From positions 16,686,203 to 16,750,202 of the forward strand of contig NC_083341.1 of assembly GCF_019175385.1 (NCBI RefSeq): a stretch of 64,000 nt of DNA, given 5' to 3'. The DNA comes from Lycium barbarum (lineage: Eukaryota > Streptophyta > Magnoliopsida > Solanales > Solanaceae). Position numbers and translations under genes: made by a program. The notes under the pieces were generated by a model. It had not been told where the DNA came from. It saw only the letters and a program-made list of their open reading frames with translations, and did no database searches. Below are positions 1 to 12,289 of the stretch, piece after piece (positions within the stretch are counted from its first letter, which is position 1; every line of letters begins with the position of its first letter).

Positions 1-130
1 AGCTTGCACTTTTTGGTGCTTATGGACAGAAAGAAATCGCAAATTCTTTGATGAAGTACTAACTCCCACAATATCCTAAAAGCTAGATGCCTTGTAAACC
101 TTTTTTGCTGTTGTAGGCTCCATGCTGTAA
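1..130 (+). pseudogene. LINE ORF2 C-terminal tail remnant
   Basis: Frame reading from about position 14 gives WCLWTERNRKFFDEVLTP and then a stop near 77. The pattern W-x-x-W-x-E-R-N-R-x-x-F is typical of the end of plant non-LTR retrotransposon ORF2 proteins, just after the reverse-transcriptase zinc-binding domain. After the stop a shifted frame continues in similar style (KLDAL). It lies antisense to VPS8, in what must be a VPS8 intron because the next VPS8 exon is outside the window. It is inactive: truncated by the window edge and frameshifted. Family assignment is from motif reading only. Confidence 0.55.
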
Positions 131-479
131 ACATATTTTTATCAGTTTTTTTTACTTTTTAAGCTCCTTTGCCACATAGAGGAAGGCACTGCACAGGATC
201 TGACTCTCTTTTGCTCTCTGCTGTAATTTTCAGTATCCTCTTGATTCATTTTCAATGAAACTCCAATTACTTGATTTGAAAAAAAAAATAGTAGATAAGA
301 GCAGGTATTTCCATCGATACAGGGCATATCAAGAGAAAATTCATGCTCAATAAGCTGAAACAACATTAAAGGAAAAGAAAGTGAACTAGAAAGGATTTCC
401 CACCTATATAAATTAAAAGGTAGACCTCTAACATGGAGCACTTTTAACAATGTATGAATTAGGTTCTAGAAATATTTTT

Positions 480-1035
480 GGCTGGGTGATGGAAGATTAA
501 AGATAAATTTCCTGTTTGCATAGCTTCAGGGTGGCATTTGAATTTCCGGAGGAATTTTAACGATTGGGAAATGGATGAAGTCAGCCAGTTGCTAAATTTG
601 TTGAACCTGTAACCCTTGATGTGAACAAGTTGGACTCCCAGATCCGGAGAGCTAATAAGGATGCCAGATTTTCTCTTAATAGCTGTTATATTCTTCTGCA
701 AAAGCAAGCAGGACAGTGAGATATGACCTGGCCTTGCAAAATGTTGCGGAAAACAAAAGAACCCTCTAAGATTGCTTGTTTTGGTTGGACTGCTGCATTG
801 AATGCATGTTTAACTCATGACATTTTGCACAAAAAAGGCTTCTCCCTAAATAGTAGATGCCGTTTTGCGAAGAAGCCCAGGAAACTACTAGCCACTTGTT
901 CTTACATTGCAGGCAATCAACATGGATTTGCGATCTCTTCCTTAATATTTGTGGTATGCAGCGGGTGATGCCTCAGAGTGTGAAAGATTTTCTGGTGTGT
1001 TGGCAGGAAAAAAGTGTTGGTAGAGACTAACCAGA
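480..1035 (+). pseudogene. LINE ORF2 remnant: RT C-terminus plus zinc-binding (zf-RVT) domain
   Basis: Reading from 529 gives GWHLNFRRNFNDWEMDEV, the W-x-L-x-F-R-R-x-L-x-D-W-E motif found downstream of the RT core in plant LINE proteins. After frameshifts, the 723-968 frame gives WPCKMLRKTKEPSKIACFGW. A further shift near 870 gives CEEAQETTSHLFLHC, the C-x(n)-H-L-F-x-H-C knuckle of zf-RVT, followed by SVKDFLVCWQ. At least three frameshifts or stops break it. It is sense on plus, antisense to VPS8, in the intron after exon 13. A 26-base T-run follows at 1071-1096. It is a second fragment, separate from the tail at 1-130, and lies in the wrong order relative to it. Confidence 0.7.
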
Positions 1036-1630
1036 CCCGGAGAACCAGTGACAGCAATGTTGTAACTTTCTGTTTTTTTTTTTTTTTTTTTTTTTTGCAG
1101 TACCTCTTTGGTACTCTAATAATGAACTTTCTTATCTTCTAAGAAAAAAACGCAGAAGAAAAAGAAATAGATTTAGTGCTCGGTTCCATTGTTCATTATA
1201 TGGTAACCTGATTAGAAAGAAACAATAATATATTTTTTATAAGGAAAGAAACAATAGATGTTCTGAAGCAAAAAAAGAACAAATCTTCAATGTAAAATAC
1301 AGACGTCTTTAATACTTGTATTTTGGAATTGAGGGGATATAGTGAATGAACTTGGTAAAATATCAGACTTAATTGATTCATTAACTCTAGAACAGGAACC
1401 TGAGTCCATTTCTTGAACATAATCTGCACCTTCTTGCTACTTTTAGTTACATTCCTTTACAACAGACCCAGTGTAACAGCATTTTAGAAAATAATAATTT
1501 TAATTAAATTACTTTACTTTACTCTATCAAAAAAAGAAAACATGAAGTGGAAGCAAATCATGCAATGGAGGAAAAAATACCCCTAAACAAACTTATACAA
1601 AGTCACTACCCAGTTGAGAACAATATTCAC

Positions 1631-4600
1631 CTCAATATAAAGCTCCGTCATTTCATCAGTTATGTGAATTGGATAATTCTGCAGGAGCTTAGGTAAGTCA
1701 GACAAGGTTTCCAGGTACACTTCAGAGGACATATGTTTCTTCTTTTTTCCACAGGGCAAGTCTGAAGCATTATCTTTTCTTAAAGAAGAGAAGTTTAGGG
1801 TGCCCGTTGAATGAACTTCAATGAGTGTCTTCAGATAAAGGAAAAGACTTTCTGGATTAGACCGCAGCTGAGACAAAATGTAATCTCTCTCCTCTCCAAA
1901 ATGATTGACAATCAGAAAAAAAGCTCCTTCCCTGCAGAATCCCAAAATTAGCAAAGATTTTTCAGCACTCTGTGATTCTCCTCTAGAATATTGGTTAAAC
2001 AGCTTGATGCTGGCATAGAATGAACTTCATTTCATGAAAATCCAGCTTGGATATAAATGACAAACTTTGTGGAATTGTATTGTAACCTGTTCAACTTGAG
2101 TAGATCTGGGATTCGAGAAATGACTGCTGATCTGAAAGTATCAGATTCTTTTCCTCTCAGTTGCCGCAACATGTCATCAACAAATATGAAAGCAAGAATA
2201 GGCTCATCAACAGCTTTCATATAACTGTCCAAAGCAGAAAGATACTGATGCGTGATGGCATGAATTAAGCCGCAGACCTAAAATAATTAGCATGGCCTCT
2301 TAAATAATTGAATTCTTTGATACTTGACAGAAGAGAAAGGAACAGAAACAGTTAGGAAAAGTACCTGATGCTGCTGAGCTCTCTCACATAAATTCAGTAA
2401 GTAATGTGCATCCCAGTCCTCCTCTGGCAATACTTCTAAAAGTGCAGTCAGTTGCTTCTGTTTTCTATTGAAGGTTTCAACTATCCGCCCAGAAACATTA
2501 GGGTAAGATTCGTTACCCAGTGTCAGGTATTGAAAAATTTGATGAAGGGTATCTTTTGAAACCTTAGCTTTTTCAGAGGCAATAAAAAAGGAAATAAAAT
2601 CTAATATGTACTCGGTATCTTTCCTTGTCGGCCAAATGTCAGTACATCCTTCATCTTTATTGTTAAAAGAACCACCAGTTTGGAAATAACTCAGATTAAG
2701 AATGACCGCAAGGACATCTACTACTTTCTGAACTAAGTTTCCGCCTTCAATAGTTGAAATGTCTACTTCAGTTGTTTCCGTCTTTGAATTGACTGGATTC
2801 CATGCAGGACTGTAACTTTCATTTTCACCTTCTACAAATGCATATTGCAAAACATTTAAGGTGGCCTCTGTGTCGAGCTCTAACAGAGAGAGCAGGTTTG
2901 GGTGCGGTCCACTGTAATCTAAGCACATTGCTGTCGAAGAATTTGGAGAACTCGCTTCCTCCAACAAAATCTGCACAAGCTCTCTTTTAAGAGACGACAC
3001 ACGTGTGGGAGGGAGACTTCCACGCCCTGAAATACAGTTCATCATCAATTGCTTGCGGCAAAACACCAAAAGCACAACTAAGTAAAAGATAGTGTGAGAA
3101 AATACCACAGTAAGGTCCACACAAGAAGCAAAATTGCAGAATAGCTAAAAATATTTTTTAAAAATCAGTTCATTTCCTTCAGTAGTTCTTCAGCATAACC
3201 CCCCCATCCCAGTCCTTGTTGTTTCTCTCCTGGACAAGATACCGAGGTGCATATATGATTAGGATATCAACTGTGTCGTTCTTCAAAGACTAAATCCGGA
3301 AAAACAACAGGATATAGGCAATGCAACATGTCATGATAGATATTAATGTGGGAAAAATATGTATGGGGATCGCAAAACTACAGAACGATTTTGAGGAATA
3401 ACCGTATTTGTGAGAGAATATTACTCTGATCTACTAACTTTCTCAAGATCTTCTAGCACCTTTTTTATCCCATCTTCCACATCCCCAAAGTCTCTTGTTC
3501 CTGTCCTTCAACTTCTCCTTGAACTACACTATCTATCTAAAAACTTTTCCTTGAAGTATTTCATCTTCTTCAAACAAAAGAAACCAGTGTAACCATACAA
3601 CCAAAGTACTTGTCTCCTTGAGACTCTGATGCTAACAAAAACAAGGCAAATGTCAAGTTCTCTCAATTGCCCTCAAGGTACATGAAGCTGAATGCTGTAA
3701 CACTACATGGGCTTAAAATAATTGACAATTCTATATTTCCTTTAATCTGGATTGTTCCTCATTTGATCCGTCAAACCTTTCAAATTTAACTGATATTACA
3801 AGAATCAACCACGCTAGAGAATAAAATAGTCGCAAGGATAAAGTATGAGCAAAGTGCAAGCCAAAATATATCCCTTTTGCTTCTGTTCTCAAGCTTATGA
3901 AAGACAGACTAATTAATGACAGTTTACCGTTCAAGCATGCATAGAAAAGAAAGTTATCAAATGCAGAAAATCATCCTAAATTTACTCGTATGTAAGTTAT
4001 AAATAGCATATTGCAGACCAACCTGGAGGAAAAGCAAAACCTTCGAAGCAGTACTTGAGGTAAACAAGCATCTTATACCTGTATCCACGAGGAAAGTGAT
4101 GTTTATTTACTTGAAACACAAGTGTACATTACAAAAATGTCAAAAGACGAAGCATGACACTTTAGGAATTGGATCACCAACTTTAGGCAGAGAATTTACA
4201 TTATATGGGGGTATCAAACTTGTACACGTTATGAGTCATGTTCATTAAATAATTTATATATACAATTATACACGTATATCAATTTACCCAAGAGCAGTAG
4301 CACTTTCTATTTTGCTATCCCGCAAAATTAAAAAGAGCTCTTCCAAAGGAGTCCTAAAATCATCGAGACCTTTGTTAAACAAGTAGATCAATGCACCATG
4401 CAACCTATGCTCCCTGCATAGGCGAACAACCTACAAAATAGATTAAAAATTTAACAGCTAAGTCCGACAACTTCACTGGGAAGAGAGAAAAAAAATTCAA
4501 ATCAAGCTTTATTTCATTCATGCAACTCTTTCCATGCCATTTTTCTCCTGTTTGAGGACAACTGTCCTTTGCACTCCCGTCTTATTAACGAAAACCTTCA

Positions 4601-7600
4601 TGTGCGGTCATAAAAAGGTAATCATAAATTTCGACACATAAAACGTGCAACAATACCTGATTGAAATCCAAGGACAACATGTCCATGTGGAGAACACACT
4701 GTTCAACACGCTGTAACCAACCTTTAGTGCTATAGTGCTCCACTAGTGCTTGCATTATCTTCAGCAATAACAGATGACAGTAGATCAACAGACATATCAT
4801 AAGCTTTTATAATTGAATCACAAAGCAAGTGCCCGATAGTGAGTAAAGTAATGTGAGGCGTAAACACCCCCAATTCAAAGCTTGTCACAAACCAAAACCG
4901 CAGATATACCTCAGGTGGTAAAGATCCTAGCATGTCTTTCAATATATATGGCTCCAGAAGCTCCAAGAATGTATCTGTACATGGAAACATATAATTTGGC
5001 CTTTAATTTCAACGCAATATAAGTTGAAAACTGGAGTAAATGAGAACCGAAAAGGCCCAAAATCCCACAGTGGGAACACAAATGAATTTAAAAGATCAGC
5101 TAACGGTCTGCTAGACGTTTCTATTCTGTTCCCTTTTTTGATATCAAAGGTTTCCAGGCTAGCTTGAACACGCCTCAATTAATCTTCTTGGTATCTGCTA
5201 CCTCCTACCAGCGCGGGAACCAGTAACTTTGCCTGTTAAGTCTTAGAAAGACGAGAAGAATTCACTTAGTGTCGCCTCTGTCGGAATTTGAATTTTCAAG
5301 GTTGTCAATCCAGCAACTACTAGGCCATTCCCTTGGGGGCTCCATTAGACATCAGTTTTACTATTGTTCTTATCTACATATAACAAGTTTTTGGACTTTG
5401 TTATACGGCAAAAAAAATGGATACTGAAGGTTTTCTAACATATAAGTCAGTTACTGCAGAAAGTTGAGTTCCAGAGGTCAGTGAAATAAGAACTGAAATA
5501 ATTCTTCATTCAGACTACGTTTTGTCCATTTGATTAAAACTCTGCTTGATAATATGTTCACCCTATTATCTTCAATTCCTCATAAATCGTTAACCTCGTT
5601 AATTCACTCTGGTACTTGGAGGCACTCACTAAGTTTGTATAAGCAATTTTCTTTTTCATCAAGGAGGCATCAAACATAGAAACAATATTCAAATAGTTGA
5701 CATGGGACATAATGCAGGAAGTTGAAGTATAAACACATTGCAACATACCCTTGTGATTCACAGCAACATACTTTGGAAAAATTTCATCAAAGAGAACATC
5801 AAGTCTCTTGATATGAAGACAGAATTCAACAGAAACACCACCAACCAGAGTATACTGCTCCTTAATATCAGGATTCACAAAGTCAGTGTCATACTTTGAT
5901 TCATTTGATTGGCCCGACTGCCCATGTTGGTTGCCAGATGTCACTGCTATGTAGGAGAATACCTCATCTACATATGACAACAGTAACTGTACAAGATATG
6001 GCATAAGAGTCTTCTGCACATCATCCAAATTCCTTGGAAGGTCAATAACTGCATGTGCTTGACCATCATAAAGAGACATTGCCATGTTCAGTGCACTCAT
6101 CCAGTCACCTGCTTTATGTAAAACTTCTATTCGTTCTTTCCAGGAAAGAAGGCGTGAAACAACAAGCTGGGATGGCCGAAGAATGTACAAAGTTGCCCCC
6201 CTGACACCTAAACAATTGTGATGAGCTTTCTCAGGATTTCCAAAGACATTGCTGAAGTAGGCATGGTATGACATGAGATCCACTCCACAAGATCCATCCA
6301 TAGCAAAACTTCTCTGGTGGATCAAATTCCCATCTTTCGAAAACAAACAAAGCTGTCCAGTTGCCGTGAGAATTACCAAAATCTGGACAAGTAAAAGACC
6401 TCTGTAATCTTTGTACTTTTGTCCAAAACGGAATGCAAGTATTCCACATATTGCAGATTAATGATGAGAAAACGAAGTTCCTGATAAACACCAAGAAATT
6501 TATGTACCTGTTCATCCAACCATGCCAGCCCAACTGCTGAGCTATCCGTAGTCCATCTCCAACAAACTTTTAGCTCTGATTTCACCAGCTTAGCAACCTG
6601 AACTCTTCGATCCCAAGCAATTGCAAGCAGTGAAACTTTTTCTGATGTTTCAATGGACATACTTTCTGCTGCAACAAAAACAATCTTAGCAAGCCCGAAT
6701 GCAACGTATCGACGGGCAAAATCATACAGACCAAAACTGAAGAAATATGCGATTCCATACATTTCCAAGCAGCATATGGCATTGAACCCTCCCTAACACC
6801 ATCAGGACGTGGGATTTTAGCATAAACTTTAAATGTGGGGTAAAGTTTTGCCTGCAAAAGACAGTGAAACAGATGTCTTAACCAACAAGCAGGAATGAAG
6901 GTTAAACTGATCATTTACAAAGAGTTTGGGTTCGGGGAGATTGTGAAATCCTTCCAAGGCAATGAATCTTCTAAAAACTTCATACCACTAGAGCAGATTG
7001 GTGTGTGCCAAGTACGACCACACCTTCCTCAATCAAAGAAGGGCTGCCTCCCTCTGGAGAAGCCACCATAGCACCTCCATAACTTTCACCAGATAGTAGG
7101 GATACAGCACATAATGTAGTGCTGTTGCTTTCATTTAGCAGTTCCTGTTTAAATGTTAATGTATATTATTCAACCTAGAGATGCATGTATATTCATGTCA
7201 ACAGAGAAGCATGAAAAGGATATTTTTACCTGTGACTTCGAAAGGGAGATTCTATTGAACAAGGGATACACTGTAAACCTGTCTAAGTTAACTACACCTT
7301 TAGTATCACCGCTGAGCACAGTGAACTGGCGAGTAACTTGAGAGTCTTGCCCTAAATACAAAAGGTGCACAACTGGAGCTTTATGTTCAGTGACAACTTT
7401 GAGCACAGAGGCCCTTTGCACATCCCATACAGTATAGTGCCCATCACCATATCCTGCAAAGAGCAAATCCCCTTGCTGATTAAAGCTCAAGGAAGTTACA
7501 GGGACATGAGATCTATCTCCCGGTAATCCAAATGTCAACATCTGAAACATATACACATTTCTGCCATCAGAAAGTAAAATATTTAATAATTCAGTTGAAT

Positions 7601-9326
7601 CTAAAAGCTTTAATGCAAGTAACAAAAAAATATACAGAATACAGATATAGGGATTCTGCAACTAGCAATTTCCTTTTCGACAGTGACTATACACGAAGAT
7701 ATTTGTTAAATTACGATCATATAAGTTCAAAGAGGAGAGAATGAATAATATTTCTTGGAATAGAACAATACTTTTTGTTGAAATCTAATTCACAATGTGG
7801 TCAATCACTGTAATAAGGTACTGGTGCACAAAGCTAATTAGCACAAAAACCTTAGCGTCCATGTTATCAGCATGATGTGGAGAGTATCTGCTTGGCATCA
7901 CAAGAATTGATCCTTTGGACATTCCTACCGCAATGTATTTGAGGTGAACAGCCAGGACCTGCGAAGATCCATGTTCACGCCTGAAAGCTTGAGATAACAG
8001 GGTTTGGGTGATGGTATTGTTGTCATCTACATCAAAGTAGCCCAAGACATTAGAACTCCTATGAACACCATCAAGTCTCATTGGTTGAGCAGAAGCACCC
8101 ACTTCTAAGTGCATAGCCGCGAAGGCCTGCTTTTTTTCAGCTTCCTCAGCCAATTCTAGGGGCTTCAAGGCACACTGGTAATTTTTCTGAGGCTTTGTAC
8201 TATCCTTCATACTTTCCTGCTGTAGAACTAACTCCTCAATGATACTTGCAGTATCGTTTAAAGAATCGGTTTTATCTCCATTGGAACTGACCTCTCCTTT
8301 AGATTGTGGAATTACATTCTCATGCTCATGTTCTGCACCATCCTTTTTAGTTGAATCTTCGTCAGAAAGAGTTTCATAAACTGGAGAAGAGAGTATCTCC
8401 TTTGTAGCAGGTTCTTCGCTGCTATCCGCACTTACAACATTATCTTCACCTCCAAATAAAGATTGAACTTGTCTATCTTCAATCTCATCCAACCCAGAGC
8501 TATCATGAAAAATAGAGTCTTTTTCAGTTCTACTAGGAGATTCCCCTTGAGTTCCAGTATAACTTAGAGCATCCTTCAAGTTACTTTTATTTGAAAAATC
8601 ATCCACCACAGAAACATCATCTGCATCAGCGACATTCATATTGTCCTGACCTGCATCCACTGTAGAAACCTCCCTACTGCCATTATCTGTATCACTTAGT
8701 TGAACTTGAGCAGCTTGAAACTGATCCTTTCTGTTACCTCCCAAGCCAATAATCTCAGAACCAATCTCGTGTAAAGACCCTGAGTACCCAAAAGTATCAA
8801 GATTTTTGTCAGAAACGTCAGTATCAATAGGAGCTGGAGGAGCTATGGGAGCCGATTCATCACTTTCCAAAGCCCTTTGCAGCACTCCAGAGCTTGCTTT
8901 TCTGGATTTGATGGCTGCTGCACGAGGTGCAGGAATGGAGCGTGATGCAGCGACAGCCGCAGCCAAGGCATCTCCGGGTTTTGAATTTGATCTGATGACC
9001 CCACTGAAAAACGGTGGCAACACATTCTGGCTAGCCGGTGGTGAAGAAAACTCACTTGATTGTTTGCTACTACTTGACTCTGCTCTTGGCTCCGTCGGGT
9101 GCAACTCTAAAGGAAGTCTTAGGGATTGAAAAGACGAGTCTACCGAGCGATTACGACGATCTAGATAATTGTGTCCATCTGAAGCTGATGGAGAAGAAGG
9201 TGGAGAAGGCGAAGAAGAAGAAGTGTGGTTTAGGAGAATTTCATCAACAGTGCGATGATGCAGTAAGTGATCATCATCATCGTCGTCGGTATGTGTTTCT
9301 AAAAATGAATCGAGGTCAAGCTCCAT
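1631..9326 (-). CDS. VPS8: VPS8, CORVET complex subunit (13 exons, C-terminus beyond left edge)
   Basis: Vacuolar protein sorting-associated protein 8 homolog, the CORVET-specific subunit that tethers endosomes through Rab5-type GTPases before fusion (family knowledge). Exons on the minus strand: 9326-7851, 7541-7230, 7144-6986, 6851-6761, 6668-6508, 6382-5749, 4974-4910, 4758-4657, 4430-4288, 4078-4023, 3026-2365, 2277-2087, 1931-1631. All joins use GT/AG and keep frame, giving 4,353 nt (1,451 codons). Residues 1-460 are acidic and low-complexity (six Asp near residue 14). The WD40-type propeller follows, with GDGHYTVWDVQRAS near residue 525. An alpha-solenoid comes next (FLELLEPYILKDMLGSLPPE, about 946-965; GWLQRVEQCVLHMDMLSLDF, about 979-998). 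Plant homologues are, from memory, about 1,900 residues, so the last quarter with the expected RING-type end lies to the left. The start is the first ATG of the long frame. Small uncertainty: the 92-bp intron at 6669-6760 was placed by frame and splice sites only. Confidence 0.93.
5150..5343 (-). mobile_element. SolS-like tRNA-derived SINE in VPS8 intron 6
   Basis: Read on minus, the element starts near 5343 with a tRNA-like head: an A-box-like stretch TGGCCTAGTAGTTG (5314-5327) and a B-box-like AATTCAAATTC (5284-5294). It runs into the body characteristic of the common Solanaceae SINE (ACACTAAGTGAATTCTTC, later GCTGGTAGGAGGTAGCAG). It lies in sense with VPS8 inside the intron between exons 6 and 7. 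Both boxes have drifted, so it is old. I saw no clean target duplication. The SolS family attribution is from memory of the body sequence. Confidence 0.65.
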
Positions 9327-9387
9327 TCAAGTCTTCACTCACTACTGTTTTTATCTATGGCTCGCAAAAACAGTTAATTCTTTGACC
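9327..9387 (-). other. VPS8: VPS8 5'-UTR segment, exon carrying the start codon
   Basis: Upstream of the ATG the minus strand reads back to a good acceptor (GTGTTTTCAG then GGTCAAAG) at 9388-9389. The leader in this exon would then be 61 nt, with the remainder in a separate upstream exon. A transcript would be needed to confirm it. Confidence 0.45.
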
Positions 9388-9521
9388 CTGAAAACACAGT
9401 CGAGCAAAATTAGTTTATGATCAAGGAGATAAATACTAAGTAGAAGGTCTAGATGGCTATCGTGTATCTAGGGTCTGAATAACTGAAGACCTCCATTCTC
9501 AGCCGGGGCATCATTAGCTAA

Positions 9522-9836
9522 TACTCCCTCCGGTTCAGAATAAGTGTCCACTTAGCCTTTTTATTTTGGTTCAAAATAAGTGTCCACTTACATAATCCTT
9601 TTTTTTTTTTTTTTTTTTGACCAGGAGAGATCAGAAGAGTAAAAGTGTCCATTTACTCTTCAAAATTTACCCCTATTTAGATAAGTGAGTTTTATGTAAT
9701 CAAGAAACTATATTAATTAGGTAGTATTTAATTGAGGATAGTTTAGTCAAAATACCAATTTTATTCTAGGAGTTAGTATTTTCTTAAAGAATGTGCTAAA
9801 GGCTAAGTGGAAACTTATTTTGAACCGGAGGGAGTA
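9522..9836. mobile_element. Stowaway-type MITE
   Basis: The ends are inverted: TACTCCCTCCGGTTCAGAAT at left against a right end reading TTGAACCGGAGGGAGTA. The inner arms also match (AAGTGTCCACTTAGCCT against AGGCTAAGTGGAAACTT). CTCCCTCCG ends flanked by TA are the hallmark of Stowaway (Tc1/Mariner-derived) MITEs. Length is 315 bp including the TA dinucleotides. It holds a T-run of about 20 bases and no ORF. Confidence 0.85.
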
Positions 9837-10084
9837 GTTCAGAAACAAAAAGTGTTCAATTATGTGCATTACATGAACTCTGAGAGAACATAAATCCAAA
9901 GGATCTTTGACTAACAGTTGCGAAATTGTAAGTTGCTTCGTAGCTGGAAAAATTAAAACAAAAGAAATCTTGATAAAAAAAACCGCAAAGAGAAACCCAA
10001 ATCTACAATCTAAAAAATTTCAGCTCAGAACGACAAACCCAACACGAGAAACACATCAAACCACAATCAAATGCCGATGACAGC

Positions 10085-10197
10085 TAATTCATTCTATATA
10101 TCTTTAATTTAACACCACAAGATTCAAAAGTCTTCTTTACTTTCTTAAACTCCGTGTCAAGTCAGAACCAGACAAACAAATTGAAACGGAGGGAGTA
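10085..10197. mobile_element. MITE end fragment with GGAGGGAGTA terminus
   Basis: The stretch ending ATTGAAACGGAGGGAGTA (10180-10197) has the right-hand terminus of a Stowaway-like MITE, preceded by AAACTCCGTGTCAAGTCAGA, a subterminal sequence typical of such elements. No matching left end was found, so it is truncated. Confidence 0.55.
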
Positions 10198-10199
10198 AT

Positions 10200-12010
10200 T
10201 CATTTCTAACTTCCGTATTTCAACAAACCAAATAGTACTAGTAGGAAGCAGAACAAAATAACAAGAGGGCTTAATAAAGGTAGCAATTAGCACTTGGAAT
10301 AAATAGGAAACACCAAAAATAACATTTTGACAAGCAGGAAACACAAAATTAAACAGATCAAAACTCAAATTATCCATACATTAGTTAAAATCTGTAGTAA
10401 TCTTTAGGCAATGAGACAAGTTCAGTTAAAATAGTACTAGAACACAGATTAACAATCAGAAATTATGTAAAGACAACAACTTTAATTTTATATATATGCT
10501 CAGGGACTGGATCTCTTAAGTAGTAATACAAAGCTAAAACCATTTCAAATCATATACAAAACACACATACACAAAAAAGCATTCCAAAATAACAAGAGGG
10601 ATTAATAAAGATAGCAATTAGCACTTGGAATAAAAACGAAACACCAAATACAACATTTTGACAAGTAGGAAACACAAAATTAAACAGATCAAAACTCAAA
10701 TTATCCACACATTAGTTACAAAAAGACAACAACTTTATTTTTATATATGCTGAAGGACTGGATCTCTTAAGTAGTAATACAAAGCTAAAACAATTTACAA
10801 TCATATACAAACACATATACACAAAAGAGCATTACAATTGGGACACAAAATTCTTTTCTTTTTACCCCATATATACAAAGTCTTCTATCAAGTAGATAAC
10901 CCAAAATTTCTCTCCTCAATACGGTTAACAAGTACCAAATCAATTCTAACAAACCCCAATTCAGTATATTCTTATATGCCCTACCAAACAACCCCTTAAA
11001 AGCACTGTAATCTTTATGCAATCAGAAAAACTCAGTTAAAATAGTACTAGAACACACATTAACAATCACAGACAATCAGAAATTATGTAAAGACAACCAC
11101 TTTAAGTTTAAATATACTGAAGGACTGGATCTCTCAAGTATAGTACAAAGCTATAACAATTTACAATCATATACAAACAGACACACACAAAAGAGCATTC
11201 CAAAATAACAAGAGGGCTTAATAACACTTGGAATAAAAAGGAAACACCAAAAATAACATTTGACAAGTGGTAAACACAAAATTAACCAGATCAAAACTCA
11301 AATTATCCATACATTAGTTCAAATCTGTAGTAAACTTTAGGCAATGAGACAAGTTCAATTTGAATAGTACTAGAACACACATTAACAATCACAAACAATC
11401 AGAAATTACAAAAAGACAGCAACTTTACTTTTATATATGGTTAAGGACTAGATCTCTTAAGTAGTAATACAAAGCTAAAACAATTTACAATCATGTACAA
11501 ACACACATACACAAAAGAGCATTACAATTGGGACACAAAATTCCTTTCTTTTTACCTCATCATATCAAAAGATAAGAACAAGACCACAATTTCCATGATA
11601 AATCTAACAAGTACCAAATCAATTCTTAAAAGCCCAATTCAGTATTATTCTTATACGTCCTACCAAAACAACCCCTTAAAAGCACTGTAATCTTTATGCA
11701 ATCAGCCAAGCTCAGTTAACATAGTACAAGAACAACCATTAACAATCAAAAATTACAAAAAGACAACAACTTTAATTCTACATATGCTAAAGGATTGGAT
11801 CTTAAGGATAATACAAAGCTAATACCATTTAAAATCATGTACAAACACACATACACAAAAGAATATTACAATTGGGACACAATTTTTTTTTTTTTTTACC
11901 ACATATATACAAAGTCTTCTATCAAGAAAAAAAAAAACCCAAAATTTCTCTTCTCAATACAGTTAAAAAGTACCAAATCAATTATTAACAAACTCAATTC
12001 AAAAGATTAA
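10200..12010. repeat. Five imperfect tandem copies of a 250-365 bp AT-rich unit
   Basis: The anchor GGACTGGATCTCTTAAG recurs near 10504, 10755, 11119, 11447 (GGACTAGATC) and 11791 (GGATTGGATC). Each copy is followed by TACAAAGCTAAAACAATTTA and preceded by AGAAATT-type AT-rich sequence. Spacing is about 252, 364, 328 and 344 bp. Copies differ by indels and substitutions, so this is an old local amplification inside the presumed VPS8 leader intron. Nothing in it looks coding. Confidence 0.8.
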
Positions 12011-12097
12011 AATTCTTTAATTAAAATACCCCCATCAAGATTTAAGTCCTAAACAAAATCGTTAATTAAAGCTAAGAACTTGAAGCATAAAGATTAC

Positions 12098-12185
12098 CTT
12101 GATTGGAAAACAGGAATTGGAGAGTGGGGTTGTCCAAAATTTGAAATTTATTCACTTGAGTGATTACTTGACGAAATAAAAATTA
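12098..12185 (-). other. VPS8: Probable VPS8 non-coding first exon
   Basis: The left edge is set by the donor at 12096-12097. The right edge (transcription start) is estimated from a TATA-like motif about 30 bp further upstream. No ATG-initiated long frame is present. Start position is approximate. Confidence 0.35.
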
Positions 12186-12212
12186 CTGTTGGGATGATTT
12201 TACCGCAAAAAG

Positions 12213-12221
12213 TTTTATAAG
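12213..12221 (-). promoter_or_regulatory. TATA-like motif upstream of VPS8
   Basis: On minus the sequence reads CTTATAAAACT just upstream of the inferred first exon. It is a reasonable TATA box, but such motifs are frequent in DNA this AT-rich. Support comes only from its position relative to the predicted donor. Confidence 0.3.
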
Positions 12222-12289
12222 AACTAAAAACAAAGCAAGAAAATATCAAACTTGTTTATACGTATGTGAGTCTGTGTTTCAAAAAGGAT

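Larger units (their letters stand above)
9388..12097 (-). other. VPS8: Probable VPS8 5'-UTR intron (2.7 kb)
   Basis: Bounded by an acceptor at 9388-9389 and a strong donor at 12096-12097 (CAATCAAG then GTAATCTTTATG on minus). No open coding frame is present. It holds a complete Stowaway MITE (9522-9836), one end of another MITE (about 10085-10197) and five degenerate repeat copies (10,200-12,010). Leader introns are common in plant housekeeping genes. The call rests on splice-site quality and on the lack of any other explanation for the donor. Confidence 0.42.

Noticed and set aside
142..450. Possible VPS8 exon on minus (frame with DMPCIDGNTCSYLL)
   Set aside because: No similarity to the expected VPS8 region after the 1631 exon and no convincing splice pair.
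8806..9385. Plus-strand frames opposite VPS8 exon 1
   Set aside because: Shadows of the VPS8 coding strand with no independent support.
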